64,000 nt of DNA from Corynebacterium suedekumii (GCF_030252185.1 NZ_CP126970.1:124001-188000); one strand, 5' to 3'; positions 29,141 through 38,864 are shown, counted from the stretch's first letter. A program made the numbers and translations. Notes: a model not told the origin generated them from the sequence alone.

Positions 29141-31264
29141 TTATCCACAGCTCCCCGGCTCACTCCCGGGGTCGGACTTGCGGAATTCCTCGCCGTAGTA
29201 GTCGGTGTGGCGGTTCTGGCCGGAGTTCATGCGGGCGAGCATCTCGTTGTAGGCCTCGTAGTCGTCGTCCTCGCCGGCGTCGACGCGGGCGTCGTAACGC
29301 TTCTCTATCACCCGGTCGTCCCGACGCCACTCGAGGAACAGGAGGGTGAACACCAGGGCCAGCGGGAAGGAGCCCGACGCCCAGCCGATGCCGCCGCCGG
29401 CGCGCTGGTCCTCGAGGAGGTTGAGCTCCCACGGCAGGCCGAGGGAGGTGTAGAAGTCCTCGCCGAGGATGGTGGTCAGCTGCATGAGGTAGATGCCGGC
29501 GAACAGGTGGAACGGCATGGAGCCGGTGAGCCACGCGAGGCGGATCGCGGCCGGCCGGTGCACCGGCAGCGGGTCCTTGCCCACCAGTTCCCAGAAGTAG
29601 AGGTACCCCGACGCCAGGAACACCCAGTTCATGGCCAGGTGGCCGGCGTGCTCGGAGATCATCAGCTCATACAGCGGGATGATCAGGTAGAGGATGTAGA
29701 AGAAGAAGAGGAACTGGGCGGTGTTGACCGCCGGGTGGGTGAGCACCTTGAGCAGCGGGGAGCGGGTGTAGGCGTTCACCCAGTCATGGACGGTCGGCTG
29801 GCCCGGCTCACCCGGGTCGTAGGCGGCCATGAGCAGGCGCAGCGGGGCGCCGAGGACGAGGAACAACGGCACGACCATGGACAGGACCATGTGCACGATC
29901 ATGTGCATCGAGTACATGGCCGGCATGTTCAGGCCCATGCCGGAGCTGGTGGTGATGAGCAGGGTGCCGGTGCCGAGCAGCCAGAACACCGTGTTCTGGA
30001 CCGGCCACGTGTCGCCACGTCGGCGCACCCGCCACAGGCCGTAGAGGTAACCGGCGGTGAGGAGGAGTGCGATGGTGCCGAACATGACGTCGAAACGCCA
30101 CATGGTGAACACGTTGGCCAGGGTGGGCTTCTCGTAGAGGTCATAACCCATCTGGATGGCCATGGTGGACAGGTTCGGGTCCCGCGGCGGGGGCGGCGGA
30201 GTACGGCCCATGGTGATGGCCACGCCGCTGACCGCGGCCATGACGATGACCTCGACGACGGCGAAGCGGACGAACAGCCCGGGGCGCTGCCCGATCCGGG
30301 GGATGATCACCGCCCGGTGGGCGAAACCCATGAGCCCGAGGATGATGACACCGGCGGTCTTGGCCAGCAGGATCGCCCCATAGGTGGTTCCGAACCAGTC
30401 GGACCACTCGATGCGGATGGCCGCGTTGATCAGGCCCGAGACCCCCATGACGACGATGGCGAACAACGCCACGGTGGAATACCGGCGCAGCCCCAGTTCC
30501 AGGTCCGGGCCGAGGCGCCGGCCGTGCGCGATGAGCGCCATGAGCCCGCCGACCCACACCATCATGAACACCAGGTGCCACAGGTAGGAGTTCGTGCCGT
30601 AGTCGTGCGCGCCGCCGGACGCCGAGTGCCCCTCCATGCCCAGCGGCACGATCATGAGGATCGCCCCGAGCACGAGCAGCGTCTGACTCAGCCACGACCG
30701 GGCCACCAGCCCACCGATGCCGACGACCAGCGCGATCGCCGCCACCGCCGCCCACGCCTTCGCCGTGGCCACCTGGTTGACCGCCGTGATCCAGCTCGTC
30801 GGGTTGAGTGTCTGCGCCAGCGGCGTGCCGGAGACGTCCGAGAGCACCAGCGGGATCATGAGCAGCCCGATGAGCCCGAAGCACAACGCCGCGACCGCAC
30901 CCGTCCGACTCGCCAGGTGGCCGTCGACGCTGAGCTGGGCGCGCACGAGCTGATCATTGTCATTGCCCGGCACGCGTGGCGAGATGTAGAACGCCGCGAA
31001 CATGAACGACCCCACCGACAGCGCCGCCAGCATCCACCCGACCGCCCGGAAGAAAGGCAGCCCGAACGTGGTCACCCGACCCGGATCCGGGATACCGAGT
31101 GCCACGAGCGAGTCCTGCAGCAGCCCGACGGAGATCGTCGCCCCCACCATGCCCGCCACCGCGAGGAACAGCAGGTAGAGAGGCCACGTGGCCCGGACCT
31201 TCCGGCCCGCGCCTATCGACGCCGCCGCCGTACCGTCCGAGCCGTCCTTCAGGGGTGTTGACAT
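29141..31264 (-). CDS. CopD/CtaG fusion, copper and cytochrome c oxidase assembly membrane protein
   Basis: 707 residues with about fifteen membrane helices. The first half is CopD-like (NSYLWHLVFMMVWVGGLMAL). The second half is a caa3_CtaG domain (SMHMIVHMVLSMVVPLFLVLGAPLRLL) with several His and Met residues suited to copper. The architecture matches Rv0102-type actinobacterial proteins. It probably delivers copper to cytochrome oxidase. ATG 31264 was preferred; GTG 31273 is three codons upstream. Confidence 0.88.
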   Translation of the reverse strand: MSTPLKDGSDGTAAASIGAGRKVRATWPLYLLFLAVAGMVGATISVGLLQDSLVALGIPDPGRVTTFGLPFFRAVGWMLAALSVGSFMFAAFYISPRVPGNDNDQLVRAQLSVDGHLASRTGAVAALCFGLIGLLMIPLVLSDVSGTPLAQTLNPTSWITAVNQVATAKAWAAVAAIALVVGIGGLVARSWLSQTLLVLGAILMIVPLGMEGHSASGGAHDYGTNSYLWHLVFMMVWVGGLMALIAHGRRLGPDLELGLRRYSTVALFAIVVMGVSGLINAAIRIEWSDWFGTTYGAILLAKTAGVIILGLMGFAHRAVIIPRIGQRPGLFVRFAVVEVIVMAAVSGVAITMGRTPPPPPRDPNLSTMAIQMGYDLYEKPTLANVFTMWRFDVMFGTIALLLTAGYLYGLWRVRRRGDTWPVQNTVFWLLGTGTLLITTSSGMGLNMPAMYSMHMIVHMVLSMVVPLFLVLGAPLRLLMAAYDPGEPGQPTVHDWVNAYTRSPLLKVLTHPAVNTAQFLFFFYILYLIIPLYELMISEHAGHLAMNWVFLASGYLYFWELVGKDPLPVHRPAAIRLAWLTGSMPFHLFAGIYLMQLTTILGEDFYTSLGLPWELNLLEDQRAGGGIGWASGSFPLALVFTLLFLEWRRDDRVIEKRYDARVDAGEDDDYEAYNEMLARMNSGQNRHTDYYGEEFRKSDPGSEPGSCG

Positions 31265-31315
31265 GCCCCTCACTGTATCCGCCGGACCTTTGTGGGTGAC
31301 AAGTGGTCGGTGGGC

Positions 31316-31321
31316 TAGAAT
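31316..31321 (+). promoter_or_regulatory. -10 box of tRNA-Arg
   Basis: TAGAAT lies 11 bases before the tRNA 5' end, as expected for a tRNA promoter. No clear -35 box at ideal spacing could be chosen. Confidence 0.6.
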
Positions 31322-31332
31322 CTCACCCGCAC

Positions 31333-31406
31333 GCCCCCATAGCTCAGTGGATCAGAGCATCCGGTTTCTACCCGGCTGGTCGCGGGTTCGAATCCTGCTG
31401 GGGGCA
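31333..31406 (+). tRNA. tRNA-Arg (anticodon TCT)
   Basis: A cloverleaf is readable: acceptor GCCCCCA/TGGGGGC, D-arm GCTC/GAGC, anticodon loop TTTCTAC with TCT, T-arm GCGGG-TTCGAAT-CCTGC and discriminator A. The outermost pair of the anticodon stem (T27-C43) is mismatched. CCA is not encoded. Confidence 0.9.
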
Positions 31407-31416
31407 CCCCGGAATG

Positions 31417-31458
31417 AGGCCCCGATCGAGAGCATCCGCTCCCGGCCGGGGCCTTCGT
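31417..31458 (+). terminator. terminator after tRNA-Arg
   Basis: AGGCCCCG (31417-31424) pairs with CGGGGCCT (31447-31454) and is followed by TCGT. It lies 10 bases after the tRNA end. Confidence 0.65.
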
Positions 31459-31693
31459 CATGCGCGTCCTGCGCGTCATGCGCGTCGCGGGAATTCGGGT
31501 GGCACGAACGTCCCGAAAACGCCGATTCCGGTCCGTTCGTGCCATGCGAAGGAACGCAGCGGCTCGGTGCGTGCCAGTTGGACGGAGGAATCCCGGATTT
31601 CACATTCTCACTATGGTGCAGATCACACCACGGGCGTACGCTGGTGCCTGTTTCCGCTCGGAGACACTTCCTCTAGAGCTAAGGATCACGGTC

Positions 31694-32497
31694 ATGGCAC
31701 GCACCGGAACGCCGGTCTGGATTGACCTCGGCACCCATCCCATTGACGATGCAGTCTCCTTCTATTCCCAGGCCTTCGGCTGGACCATCCCGGAGGGCAA
31801 CCCCGAGTTCGGCGGTTACCGGATGGCCGAGTCGGGTGGCGCCCCGGTCGCCGGCATGATGAGTTCCCTCATGGGGCCGGACGGGGAGGCTGATGAGCCG
31901 CAGTACCCGACCTGGTGGACGGTCTACCTTGCGGTGGAGGACTGTGCGGCGACCACCCGGGCGGCCGTCGCCGCGGGCGGCAGCATCGCCGTGCCCACCA
32001 TGGAGATCGCCGGCCTGGGCGCGATGGCCGTGATCATCGACCCTTCCGGTGCTGCCGTCGGACTGTGGGAGGGCCGGGAGCTCGGCGGTTTCGAGTTCAC
32101 CGGGCAGCCCGGCTCCCCGGTGTGGTTCGAGCTGATGACCACCGACTTCGATGCCGCCGCCCCGTTCTATCAGCGGGTCTTCGGCTGGCAGCTGGCCTAC
32201 ATGGGTGAGGACGGTGAACCGACCGAGGGCGCCGCGGCCAACGGCATCCGCTACGCCACGAACTTCCCCGGCGAGGAGGCCTCGGCCGGGATCTGCGAGG
32301 CCGATTCCTTCCTGCCCGAGGGTGTGCCGAGCTTCTGGCGCGCCTACCTCGGGGTGGCGGACACGGATGCGGCGATCGAGAAGATCACCGGGCTCGGTGG
32401 CGCCCACACGGACGGCCCGATGGATCCACCCTTCGGGCGGGTGGCCACCGTGGAGGATCCCCAGGGCGGGATGTTCCAGATCGTATCGGTCAGCTGA
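31694..32497 (+). CDS. VOC-family (glyoxalase-like) protein, two domains
   Basis: 267 residues made of two vicinal-oxygen-chelate repeats. The halves share W(I/F)(D/E)L and FY-x2-FGW motifs (PVWIDLGTHPIDDAVSFYSQ and PVWFELMTTDFDAAAPFYQR). Each half ends in a DP-x-GA/GG-type strand. ATG 31694 is preceded by AAGGA eight bases upstream. Similar proteins are annotated as hydroxylases or glyoxalase/bleomycin-resistance proteins; no substrate can be assigned. Confidence 0.85.
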   Translation: MARTGTPVWIDLGTHPIDDAVSFYSQAFGWTIPEGNPEFGGYRMAESGGAPVAGMMSSLMGPDGEADEPQYPTWWTVYLAVEDCAATTRAAVAAGGSIAVPTMEIAGLGAMAVIIDPSGAAVGLWEGRELGGFEFTGQPGSPVWFELMTTDFDAAAPFYQRVFGWQLAYMGEDGEPTEGAAANGIRYATNFPGEEASAGICEADSFLPEGVPSFWRAYLGVADTDAAIEKITGLGGAHTDGPMDPPFGRVATVEDPQGGMFQIVSVS

Positions 32498-33853
32498 CTA
32501 CAGCACCATCGCGGCGATGAAGCCGGAGATGAGCAGCGGGATGTTGTAGTGGATGAACGTCGGGATGACGGTGTCCCGGATGTGGTCGTGCTGGCCGTCG
32601 GCGTTGAGGCCGGCGGTCGGGCCGAGGGTGGAGTCAGAGGCCGGTGAGCCGGCGTCGCCGAGGGCACCGGCGGTGCCGATGATGGCGACGGTGGCCACCG
32701 GGGAGAACCCCATCGCCATGCAGAGCGGGACGTAGATGGTGGCGATGATCGGGAGCGTCGAGAAGCTCGAGCCGATGCCCATGGTGACGATGAGGCCGAC
32801 GATGAGCATGACCACCGCGGCGGCGGCCTTGTTGCCGGCGAACATGTCGGCCGAGGCGGTGACCAGGGACTCGACCTCGCCGGTGGCGGACATGACGGCG
32901 GCGAAGCCCTGGGCGGTGATCATGATGAAACCGATGAGCGCCATCATCTTCATGCCGGCGGTGAACACGTCGTCCGCCTGGTGCCACTTGACGGCGCCGG
33001 TGACCATGAAGATCGCCAGGCCGGTGAGCGCGCCGATGAGCAGGGAGTTCGCCTCGGAGCCGGTGGCCTGCAGGACCACCTGGATGACGAAGGTGGCCAC
33101 GATGGCCACGAGCGCGACGATGACGCGGTAGCGGGAGACCGGCTCCTCGTCGGCCTCGGTGCCGGCGGTGATCGGCCGGTCGGCGTAGACGCGCGGCTTC
33201 CGGTAGGTGACGAACACCGCGATGAGCAGGCCGACGATCATGCCGAGCGCCGGGATGGTCATGGTGGAGAAGATGTTGATGCCGGAGGTGTCCATGCCGG
33301 CCTTCTCGATGTTGCCCAGCAGGATGTCGTTGAGGAAGATGTTGCCGAAGCCGACCGGGATCCACATGTACGTGGTGACCAGGCCGAAGGTGAGCACGCT
33401 GGCGACCAGGCGGCGGTCGAGCTGCAGGCGGTTGAAGATGGCCAGCAGCGGCGGGATGATCAGCGGGATGAACGCGATGTGGACGGGGATGAGGTTCTGG
33501 CTCATGATCGCCATCGCCAGGATGCCGGCCACCATGCCCCACTTCGTCATGGCCACCGTGGTGCGGCGGGCACTCTCGCTGGTGACGTCGAGTCTGCCGA
33601 TGAGCCAGTTCGCCAGCAGCGTCGGCAGACCGGAGCTGGCCACCGCCATGGCGAACGCGCCGAGCAGCGCGTAACTCAGCGCGATCTGCGCACCTCCCGA
33701 CAGGCCGTCCTGGAAGGCGACCATCGTCCCCTCCAGGCCGAGACCTCCGAGCAGACCGCCGACGAGGGCACCGATGAACAACGCCAGGACCACATGGACC
33801 CGGGACACAGCGAGGATGAGCATCACCAGGACGGCGATCAGCACGGCATTCAT
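32498..33853 (-). CDS. Na+/H+ antiporter-family membrane protein
   Basis: 451 residues with about eleven membrane helices. The sequence resembles the YuiF/NhaC-like antiporter family (SQNLIPVHIAFIPLIIPPLL; GDAGSPASDSTLGPTAGLNADGQHDHI, cited by its core SPASDSTLGPT). It could equally move an organic anion with sodium. ATG 33853 is chosen as the first plausible start before the hydrophobic N-terminus. Confidence 0.78.
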   Translation of the reverse strand: MNAVLIAVLVMLILAVSRVHVVLALFIGALVGGLLGGLGLEGTMVAFQDGLSGGAQIALSYALLGAFAMAVASSGLPTLLANWLIGRLDVTSESARRTTVAMTKWGMVAGILAMAIMSQNLIPVHIAFIPLIIPPLLAIFNRLQLDRRLVASVLTFGLVTTYMWIPVGFGNIFLNDILLGNIEKAGMDTSGINIFSTMTIPALGMIVGLLIAVFVTYRKPRVYADRPITAGTEADEEPVSRYRVIVALVAIVATFVIQVVLQATGSEANSLLIGALTGLAIFMVTGAVKWHQADDVFTAGMKMMALIGFIMITAQGFAAVMSATGEVESLVTASADMFAGNKAAAAVVMLIVGLIVTMGIGSSFSTLPIIATIYVPLCMAMGFSPVATVAIIGTAGALGDAGSPASDSTLGPTAGLNADGQHDHIRDTVIPTFIHYNIPLLISGFIAAMVL

Positions 33854-33933
33854 GGGGATAAGAATATGACGGTGCCGGGCGGCGGGGACCACGGGGCGTC
33901 GATTAGCGTGGGGAGGCGACGAAAGGAACCCAC

Positions 33934-34737
33934 ATGTCCCTCCCCTCCCCCAGCCCGACCTCGCGCGCGCTCGTCACCGGCGCCAGCCAGGGCATCGGCA
34001 TGGCGATGGCGCGCGATCTGGCGTCCATGGGCCACAACCTCATCATCGTGGCGCGCCGCGAGAACGTGCTCAGCGAGCTCGCCGCCGACCTGGAACGCCG
34101 GCACGGCGTCACCGTAGAGGTGGTGGCGGCGGACCTGAGCAAACACGACGAGGTGAGCAGGGTCATCGATCTCATCAATGACCGCGAGGTGTCCATCCTC
34201 ATCAACTCCGCCGGCATCGCCTCCTTCGGGCCGCTGATCAAGCAGGACTGGACCTACGAGGTCGACCAGTTCCACCTCAACGCCACCGCCGTGCACCGGC
34301 TCACCCGCGCGGTCCTCGACGGGATGGTCCCCCGGAAGCAGGGCGCGATCTGCAACGTCGGGTCTGCGGCCGGCAACGTGCCCATCCCGAACAACGCCAC
34401 GTACGTGTTCACCAAGGCCGGTGTCAACGCCTTCACGGAGGCGCTGCACTACGAGCTCAAGCCGCTGGGCATCCACTGCACGTTGCTGGCACCGGGCCCG
34501 GTTCGCGACGCCGTGATCCCCGACGAGGAGAAGTCCATCGTCGACCGCGTCGTCCCCGACGTCCTGTGGACCACCTACGAGTCCTGTTCCCGCGAGACGC
34601 TCGAGGCGATGGCGAAGAACCAGCGTCGCGTCGTGCCCGGCCCGCTGAGCAAGGCGATGAACGCGATCTCGAAGGTGGCCCCCACGGGCCTGCTCTCCCC
34701 GCTCATGGGGCATTTCTACGCGAAGATGGGGAACTGA
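33934..34737 (+). CDS. cmrA: mycolate reductase (SDR family)
   Basis: 267 residues with the SDR cofactor motif TGASQGIG, the NSAG motif and an active-site YVFTK (Tyr-x3-Lys). The position immediately upstream of oligoribonuclease and the length match CmrA of C. glutamicum and Rv2509 of M. tuberculosis. That enzyme reduces the beta-keto group of newly made mycolates, completing the mycolic motif. AAAGGAAC provides a ribosome site. orn follows one base after the stop. Confidence 0.88.
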   Translation: MSLPSPSPTSRALVTGASQGIGMAMARDLASMGHNLIIVARRENVLSELAADLERRHGVTVEVVAADLSKHDEVSRVIDLINDREVSILINSAGIASFGPLIKQDWTYEVDQFHLNATAVHRLTRAVLDGMVPRKQGAICNVGSAAGNVPIPNNATYVFTKAGVNAFTEALHYELKPLGIHCTLLAPGPVRDAVIPDEEKSIVDRVVPDVLWTTYESCSRETLEAMAKNQRRVVPGPLSKAMNAISKVAPTGLLSPLMGHFYAKMGN

Positions 34738-34738
34738 C

Positions 34739-35368
34739 ATGACCACACCCGCCAAGAATGACCGTCTCGTCTGGGTCGACCTGGAGATGACCGGCCTCGA
34801 CGTGCACCGCCACGTCATCGTCGAGGTCGCCGCCCTGGTCACCGACGCCGACCTCACTATCCTCGGCGAGGGCGTGGACCTGGTCGTCCACGCCACCGAG
34901 GAGGAGCTGGCGCAGATGGACGACTTCGTCACCAGCATGCACGGCAACTCCGGCCTCACCGAGCAGATCCGCTCCTCCACCGTCACCATGGAGCAGGCCG
35001 AGGACGCCGTCCTCGCGCTCATCGCCGAGCACTGCTCGCCCGAGCACCCCGCCCCGCTCGCCGGCAACTCCATTGCGACGGACCGCACGTTCATCCGGGA
35101 GCAGATGCCGCGTCTCGACGCCGCCCTGCACTACCGCATGGTGGACGTCTCCTCCATCAAGGAACTCGCCCGCCGCTGGTACCCCAAGGCCTACTACAAC
35201 CAGCCCCCCAAGGGCCTGGCCCACCGGGCGCTCGCCGACATCGTCGAGTCCGTCCGCGAGCTCGACTACTACCGACGCGCCGTCTTCGTCGACTCCCCCG
35301 GCCCCACTTCCACTGAGGCCGCCGAGTCCGCCCGCGCCGCCACCGACGCCTACCAGCGGTTTTTGTAA
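34739..35368 (+). CDS. orn: oligoribonuclease
   Basis: 209 residues with DEDDh exonuclease motifs: [10 protein letters not shown] (first D-x-E), [10 protein letters not shown] (second Asp) and [10 protein letters not shown] (His and last Asp). It degrades di- to pentaribonucleotides to mononucleotides and is normally essential. It is co-transcribed with cmrA and followed by tRNA-His. Confidence 0.95.
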   Translation: MTTPAKNDRLVWVDLEMTGLDVHRHVIVEVAALVTDADLTILGEGVDLVVHATEEELAQMDDFVTSMHGNSGLTEQIRSSTVTMEQAEDAVLALIAEHCSPEHPAPLAGNSIATDRTFIREQMPRLDAALHYRMVDVSSIKELARRWYPKAYYNQPPKGLAHRALADIVESVRELDYYRRAVFVDSPGPTSTEAAESARAATDAYQRFL

Positions 35369-35417
35369 ATTCGAGGCCATGCGTTAGTCTTGATCTCGCT
35401 GCAATTGCGCAGCGATG

Positions 35418-35490
35418 GTGGCTGTAGTTCAGCTGGTAGAGCACCAGGTTGTGATCCTGGGTGTCGCGGGTTCGAGCCCCGTCAGCCACC
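35418..35490 (+). tRNA. tRNA-His (anticodon GTG)
   Basis: Acceptor GTGGCTG/CAGCCAC, anticodon stem CCAGG/CCTGG with loop TTGTGAT, and T-arm GCGGG-TTCGAGC-CCCGT. The extra G-1 is encoded at 35417 and the discriminator is C. The accessory island begins about 450 bases downstream. Confidence 0.93.
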
Positions 35491-35496
35491 CTCAAG

Positions 35497-35535
35497 AAGT
35501 ACCCTTACCTGCACAAAAAGGTAAGGGTACTTTTT
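35497..35535 (+). terminator. rho-independent terminator after tRNA-His
   Basis: A perfect 13-base inverted repeat (AAGTACCCTTACC / GGTAAGGGTACTT) is followed by a run of T ending at 35535. Confidence 0.9.
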
Positions 35536-35651
35536 CGCTCTTATGCCCGTTCAGCTTTGAACTACGCTTAAGAATTGGGATTCACCTAGCGCAGCAGAGC
35601 TGCGCCGATGGCACGGTCGACAAGACCGTTCATCGAAAGGGCACCAACGCC

Positions 35652-35987
35652 ATGCACAACCACATCAGTCACGCCCTCAGCAGCCACCTGCACGCAGCAT
35701 CCCCAATCCAGGATCGACTCGGCCGGGAACGGCACATCCACTCAGTAGCTGTGAAGATTAATCAGGAGGACCCACAGACCGCGTGGGTCACCATCACCGA
35801 TCGCACAGACACCGGTGAACTCAGCGATCACCTATTCAGCTACTCCTGGCCCGGCAGATTGTTCGTCGACAGTCTCACCGATGCCATTCTTGAGTCCTAT
35901 CTGCATGTGATCACGGGCGACGAGTACGTGGGGGTGTCCCCCTTGAGTGGACACGCAGGATTGATCAAGCAGCGGGTGCCACGGTAA
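35652..35987 (+). pseudogene. hypothetical protein truncated by an IS3 element
   Basis: An open frame of 111 codons starts at ATG 35652 (MHNHISHALSSHLH). The first 94 or so residues are native. From 35935 the frame runs into the left end of an IS3-family element, which supplies the last 17 residues and the stop. The native part is unremarkable: a His-rich start and an alpha/beta-like sequence (VAVKINQEDPQTAWVTITDR). No family is recognised. Confidence 0.55.
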
Positions 35988-36258
35988 CAGCCGTGGCGCG
36001 GTGTTCGAAAGCTCTCGGCGATAAGTAACTGATCCCGGAGTGCCGACGACGTGTGTTGTACCTCGTGATCCACCGGAACACCTCCCGTCGACACTGAACC
36101 GGCGACGCCCAACCACCAGAACCTTGCAGCGTCTCCCGCTTCAGCGAGGCGTTGAACGACTCAGCGATCGCGTTATCCGCACTCGATCCGATCCGGCCCA
36201 TCGACTGGCGGATCCCCAGCCTCCGGCACGTGGCCTGGAACGCTGAGGAGGTATAGAC

Positions 36259-37756
36259 GGCGGGTTCAACCGGTCGTTGCAACACCGGGTTGTTGGAGTA
36301 ACTGTAGCTGCTCGGCGAATACCTCGGCCGGGGTCTTCCAGTTGAGGATTTTTCGGGGCCTGTTGTTGAGCGCGATGGCGACGGCTTCGAGGTCCTCAGC
36401 CGACCAGCGGGAGAGGTCGGTGCCTTTCGGGAAGTACTGACGTAGCAGCCCGTTCGTGTTCTCGTTCGTGGGCCGTTGCCAGGGCGAGTGTGGATCAGCG
36501 AAGAAGACCTTGGTTCCGGTGTCAAGCGTGACCTGCGCATGTCCGGAGAGCTCTTTCCCACGATCCCAGGTGAGAGTCTTGCGTAACTGAACAGGCAGCG
36601 CTGTGAGAGACGTGCTCAGCGCAGCGTTCATCGCACCAGCACCGTAGCCGCCCAACGCGGGGCCGTTCTTCACGACAGGTTGCTCGCCCCATCCCGTCAG
36701 GCGGGGCAGATGCACCAACATAGTGGAACGGCTCGAGCGTTCCACGAGCGTCCCGATCGCCGACCGGCCCGTACCGATGATCAGATCACCCTCCCAGTGT
36801 CCGGGAACCGCCCGATCGGCGGCCTCGGCGGGCCGTTCGGACAACACGACGTCCGCGGTGACGTGACCCTGGGGTGTATTCCGTGACCGTTCCCGGGGTC
36901 GGCGCAGCGCCCGCCCAGGACGCAAGCAGGTGACCAACTCACGTTTCAGGCCGCCACGACCCTCGATGAACAGTGACTGGTAGATCGCCTCCGGGCTGAT
37001 GCGCATGGATTCATCATCGGGGAAATCGATGGTCAACCGGTGAGAGATCTGCTCGGGACTCCAGGCAAGCGACCAGCGACGATCCGCCCGATGCGGCTTG
37101 TTCAACCCTTTCCACGGCACCGGTGTCGGCCCATCAACCACGGATCCGTCAGAACGGCGAATGTTGCCGGAGAGTCGCTCCTGCACATACTCACGCAGCA
37201 CCACGTGAGAGACGAGTTTCGCAGTTTTCGGGCGCTTCGCGGCCTGTTGCGCTTTCCACTGTGCCACCACCGCCCGATACTCTTGTTTCCCGCTGCGGGT
37301 TGCAGCGTTGCGCCGCAGTTCCCGCGAGTTAGTCCCCGGGTCACGCCCCAGCTCACGGGCGATCTGCCGCACTCCCAAGCCCGTGGCCCGCAGGATCGCG
37401 ATCTCCTCGAGCTCTTCGAACGACAGGTACCTACCCGAGGGCTCGTTCAGGCTCAGTGGTGGCATGCCCCCAGCATGCCGAAACCAGCGCGTACCCACCG
37501 GCACGGACACTCCTACTTTGAGCGCTGCCTCCGCCGAGGTGATGCCCGTCGCGATCAAGCGCCAGAACTCACGCTGCACCTCCCGCGAGGGTTCCGGACG
37601 ACCGGGCGACCGCATCGGGGGCCGCAACGCCCGATCCGCACGCCACTGCCGCCGCGCACCCTCGTCCACATCGCTCGTCCTCGCGATCCAATCCTTCGTC
37701 GCCACAGCTGAACACCTCCATCAAAAGGGGTGTTGCGACGACCAGTTGAATCCGCC
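36259..37756 (-). mobile_element. IS30-family insertion sequence, 1498 bp
   Basis: The terminal inverted repeats are 28 bases (36259-36286 and 37729-37756) with three mismatches, starting GGCGGRTTCAAC. A 3-bp GAC duplication flanks it (36256-36258 and 37757-37759). Removing the element and one GAC restores the IS3 orfB reading frame (HGS-V-YTSS), which proves the boundaries. It carries one intact transposase gene. Confidence 0.95.
36266..37705 (-). CDS. IS30-family transposase
   Basis: 479 residues, apparently intact. An N-terminal helix-turn-helix region (YLSFEELEEIAILRATGLGVRQIARELGRDP, core GVRQIARELGRDP) is followed by a DDE core. The catalytic residues lie in GHWEGDLIIG (first Asp), TWDRGKEL (second Asp) and PTNENTNGLLRQYFPKG (Glu). 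The start is GTG 37705. The gene nearly fills its element. Confidence 0.93.
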   Translation of the reverse strand: MATKDWIARTSDVDEGARRQWRADRALRPPMRSPGRPEPSREVQREFWRLIATGITSAEAALKVGVSVPVGTRWFRHAGGMPPLSLNEPSGRYLSFEELEEIAILRATGLGVRQIARELGRDPGTNSRELRRNAATRSGKQEYRAVVAQWKAQQAAKRPKTAKLVSHVVLREYVQERLSGNIRRSDGSVVDGPTPVPWKGLNKPHRADRRWSLAWSPEQISHRLTIDFPDDESMRISPEAIYQSLFIEGRGGLKRELVTCLRPGRALRRPRERSRNTPQGHVTADVVLSERPAEAADRAVPGHWEGDLIIGTGRSAIGTLVERSSRSTMLVHLPRLTGWGEQPVVKNGPALGGYGAGAMNAALSTSLTALPVQLRKTLTWDRGKELSGHAQVTLDTGTKVFFADPHSPWQRPTNENTNGLLRQYFPKGTDLSRWSAEDLEAVAIALNNRPRKILNWKTPAEVFAEQLQLLQQPGVATTG

Positions 37757-38359
37757 GACGCTGCCGTGGTCCGAGTGAAATATTGCCCCGTCCAGGGAGC
37801 CTCTCGTGCGTGCCGCGTCCTCAATCGCGTCCTGGACGAGACTGGTACGCATGTGGTCCGCAAGCGAGTAGCCGACCAGACGCCTGGAACAGACGTCGAT
37901 GACCGTGGCCAGGCACATGAATTCCTCCTTTCCCGCAGGGCAAGTAGGTGATGTCGCCGATATAGAGCTGGTTGCAGTCCTCGGCGGTGAAGTCTCGGCC
38001 GACGAGGTCGTCGAAGACCCTCGCGTCCTGGTCCGGGATGGTGGTGCGTCTCTTCTTGCGCAGGTTCACCCCGGCGATCTGGTGCTGGCGCATGAGACGT
38101 TCGATGCGTTTGTGGTTGACCGGCGTGGGCGCGGTGTCGTTGATTTCGGCGGTCATGCGGCGCACTCCGATCGTGGCGTCGAACTCCTCGTGGTAGTCCC
38201 GCATCTGGGCCACCAGCACCTCATCGGCGTGCTGGCGCTGCCTGCGGGCAGGCTTGCCGTCCCGCCACTTGTAAAAGCTTGACCGGTTCAGATTAAGGAC
38301 ATGACACAACCGCTTCACCGAGTAGGTGGTGGCGTAGTCGTCAACGAACTGGAAGCGGA

Positions 38360-38670
38360 TCACCAGGTCGTCTCTCCCGCGAAATACTTCGCGGCCTTGC
38401 GCAGGATATCGCGCTCGGTGGAAAGCTTCTGGGTCTCCGAGCGCAGGTGCTGGACTTCTTTGCGCAGGCGCAGCAGCTCGTCGGTGGGGTCCGCGGCGGT
38501 GCGGCTGGGCTGGACGCCGCGGCCCTGCGGGCGGCGTAGACCCAGTTCTTCAACGTCGCCCGGCTGATGCCGAGGTCCACGGCGATTGAGGAAAAAGAAG
38601 CGCCCTTGGTGTCCTCGTAGAGCCGGACCGCGTCGGCTTTGAACTCATCGGTGTAGGTGTTCTTCGGCAT
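38360..38670 (-). pseudogene. IS3 orfA (helix-turn-helix), frameshifted
   Basis: It starts MPKNTYTDEFKADAVRLYED, a typical HTH_Tnp_1 N-terminus. After VYAARR the original frame is lost near 38530 (GCAGGGCCGCGGCG). It continues in another frame as DELLRLRKEVQHLRSETQKL and ends KYFAGETTW, where TGA overlaps the orfB GTG. One missing base explains the shift; intact length about 103 residues. Confidence 0.75.
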
Positions 38671-38735
38671 GGTGGTCTCTCGCATTCTCCGGCCCATTCT
38701 GGGCCAGGGTCAGCGTGTCCACCAAACAGGGGACG

Positions 38736-38813
38736 GCCCCCAGGACCCCTATATGTTGTGCCACCCCGAACCCCACCCCATGGTCAGCTACGCACTCCGA
38801 AACGCGAAGAGCC
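38736..38813 (-). mobile_element. solo end of an ISL3-family element
   Basis: The reverse complement begins GGCTCTTCGCGTTTCGGAGT and matches the left end of the ISL3 element at 47168 almost base for base for about 78 bases. It then stops where the IS3 element begins. It is in opposite orientation to that element, so two ISL3 ends point into the interval 38814-47167. Confidence 0.85.
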
Positions 38814-38864
38814 GGTTAAGCTGACAATAGGAGAACATCGTCGTGAGGTGTTTGAGAAGATCGC

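Larger units (their letters stand above)
35965..38363 (-). pseudogene. IS3 orfB transposase (DDE integrase), interrupted
   Basis: The N-terminal part starts at GTG 38363, overlapping the orfA stop (GTGA). An HTH_21-like region and the first catalytic Asp (GDITYLPCGKG) are readable. An extra G near 37933 shifts the frame (GGGAAAGGAGG where GGGAAAGGAG is expected). The following frame runs to HSDHGS, the second Asp, and is cut by the IS30 element. The C-terminal part resumes beyond it (VYTSSAFQATCRRLG ... NAIAESFNASLKRE) with the catalytic Glu, ending at 35965. Restored, it would be about 298 residues. Confidence 0.85.
35935..38735 (-). mobile_element. IS3-family element, decayed and split by IS30
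   Basis: Imperfect terminal repeats are visible: left TGTCCCCCTTGAGTGGACAC and right GTGTCCACCAAACAGGGGAC (38715-38734). orfA and orfB lie on the minus strand. orfA has a one-base deletion, orfB a one-base insertion, and an IS30 element sits inside orfB. No target duplication is evident, and the right flank is the end of a different (ISL3) element. The element is therefore dead and the junctions rearranged. Confidence 0.82.

Noticed and set aside
29207..31261. 684-codon plus-strand open frame opposite the CopD/CtaG gene
   Set aside because: Composition rich in His, Gln, Arg and Glu with no domain; mirror of membrane codons on the other strand.
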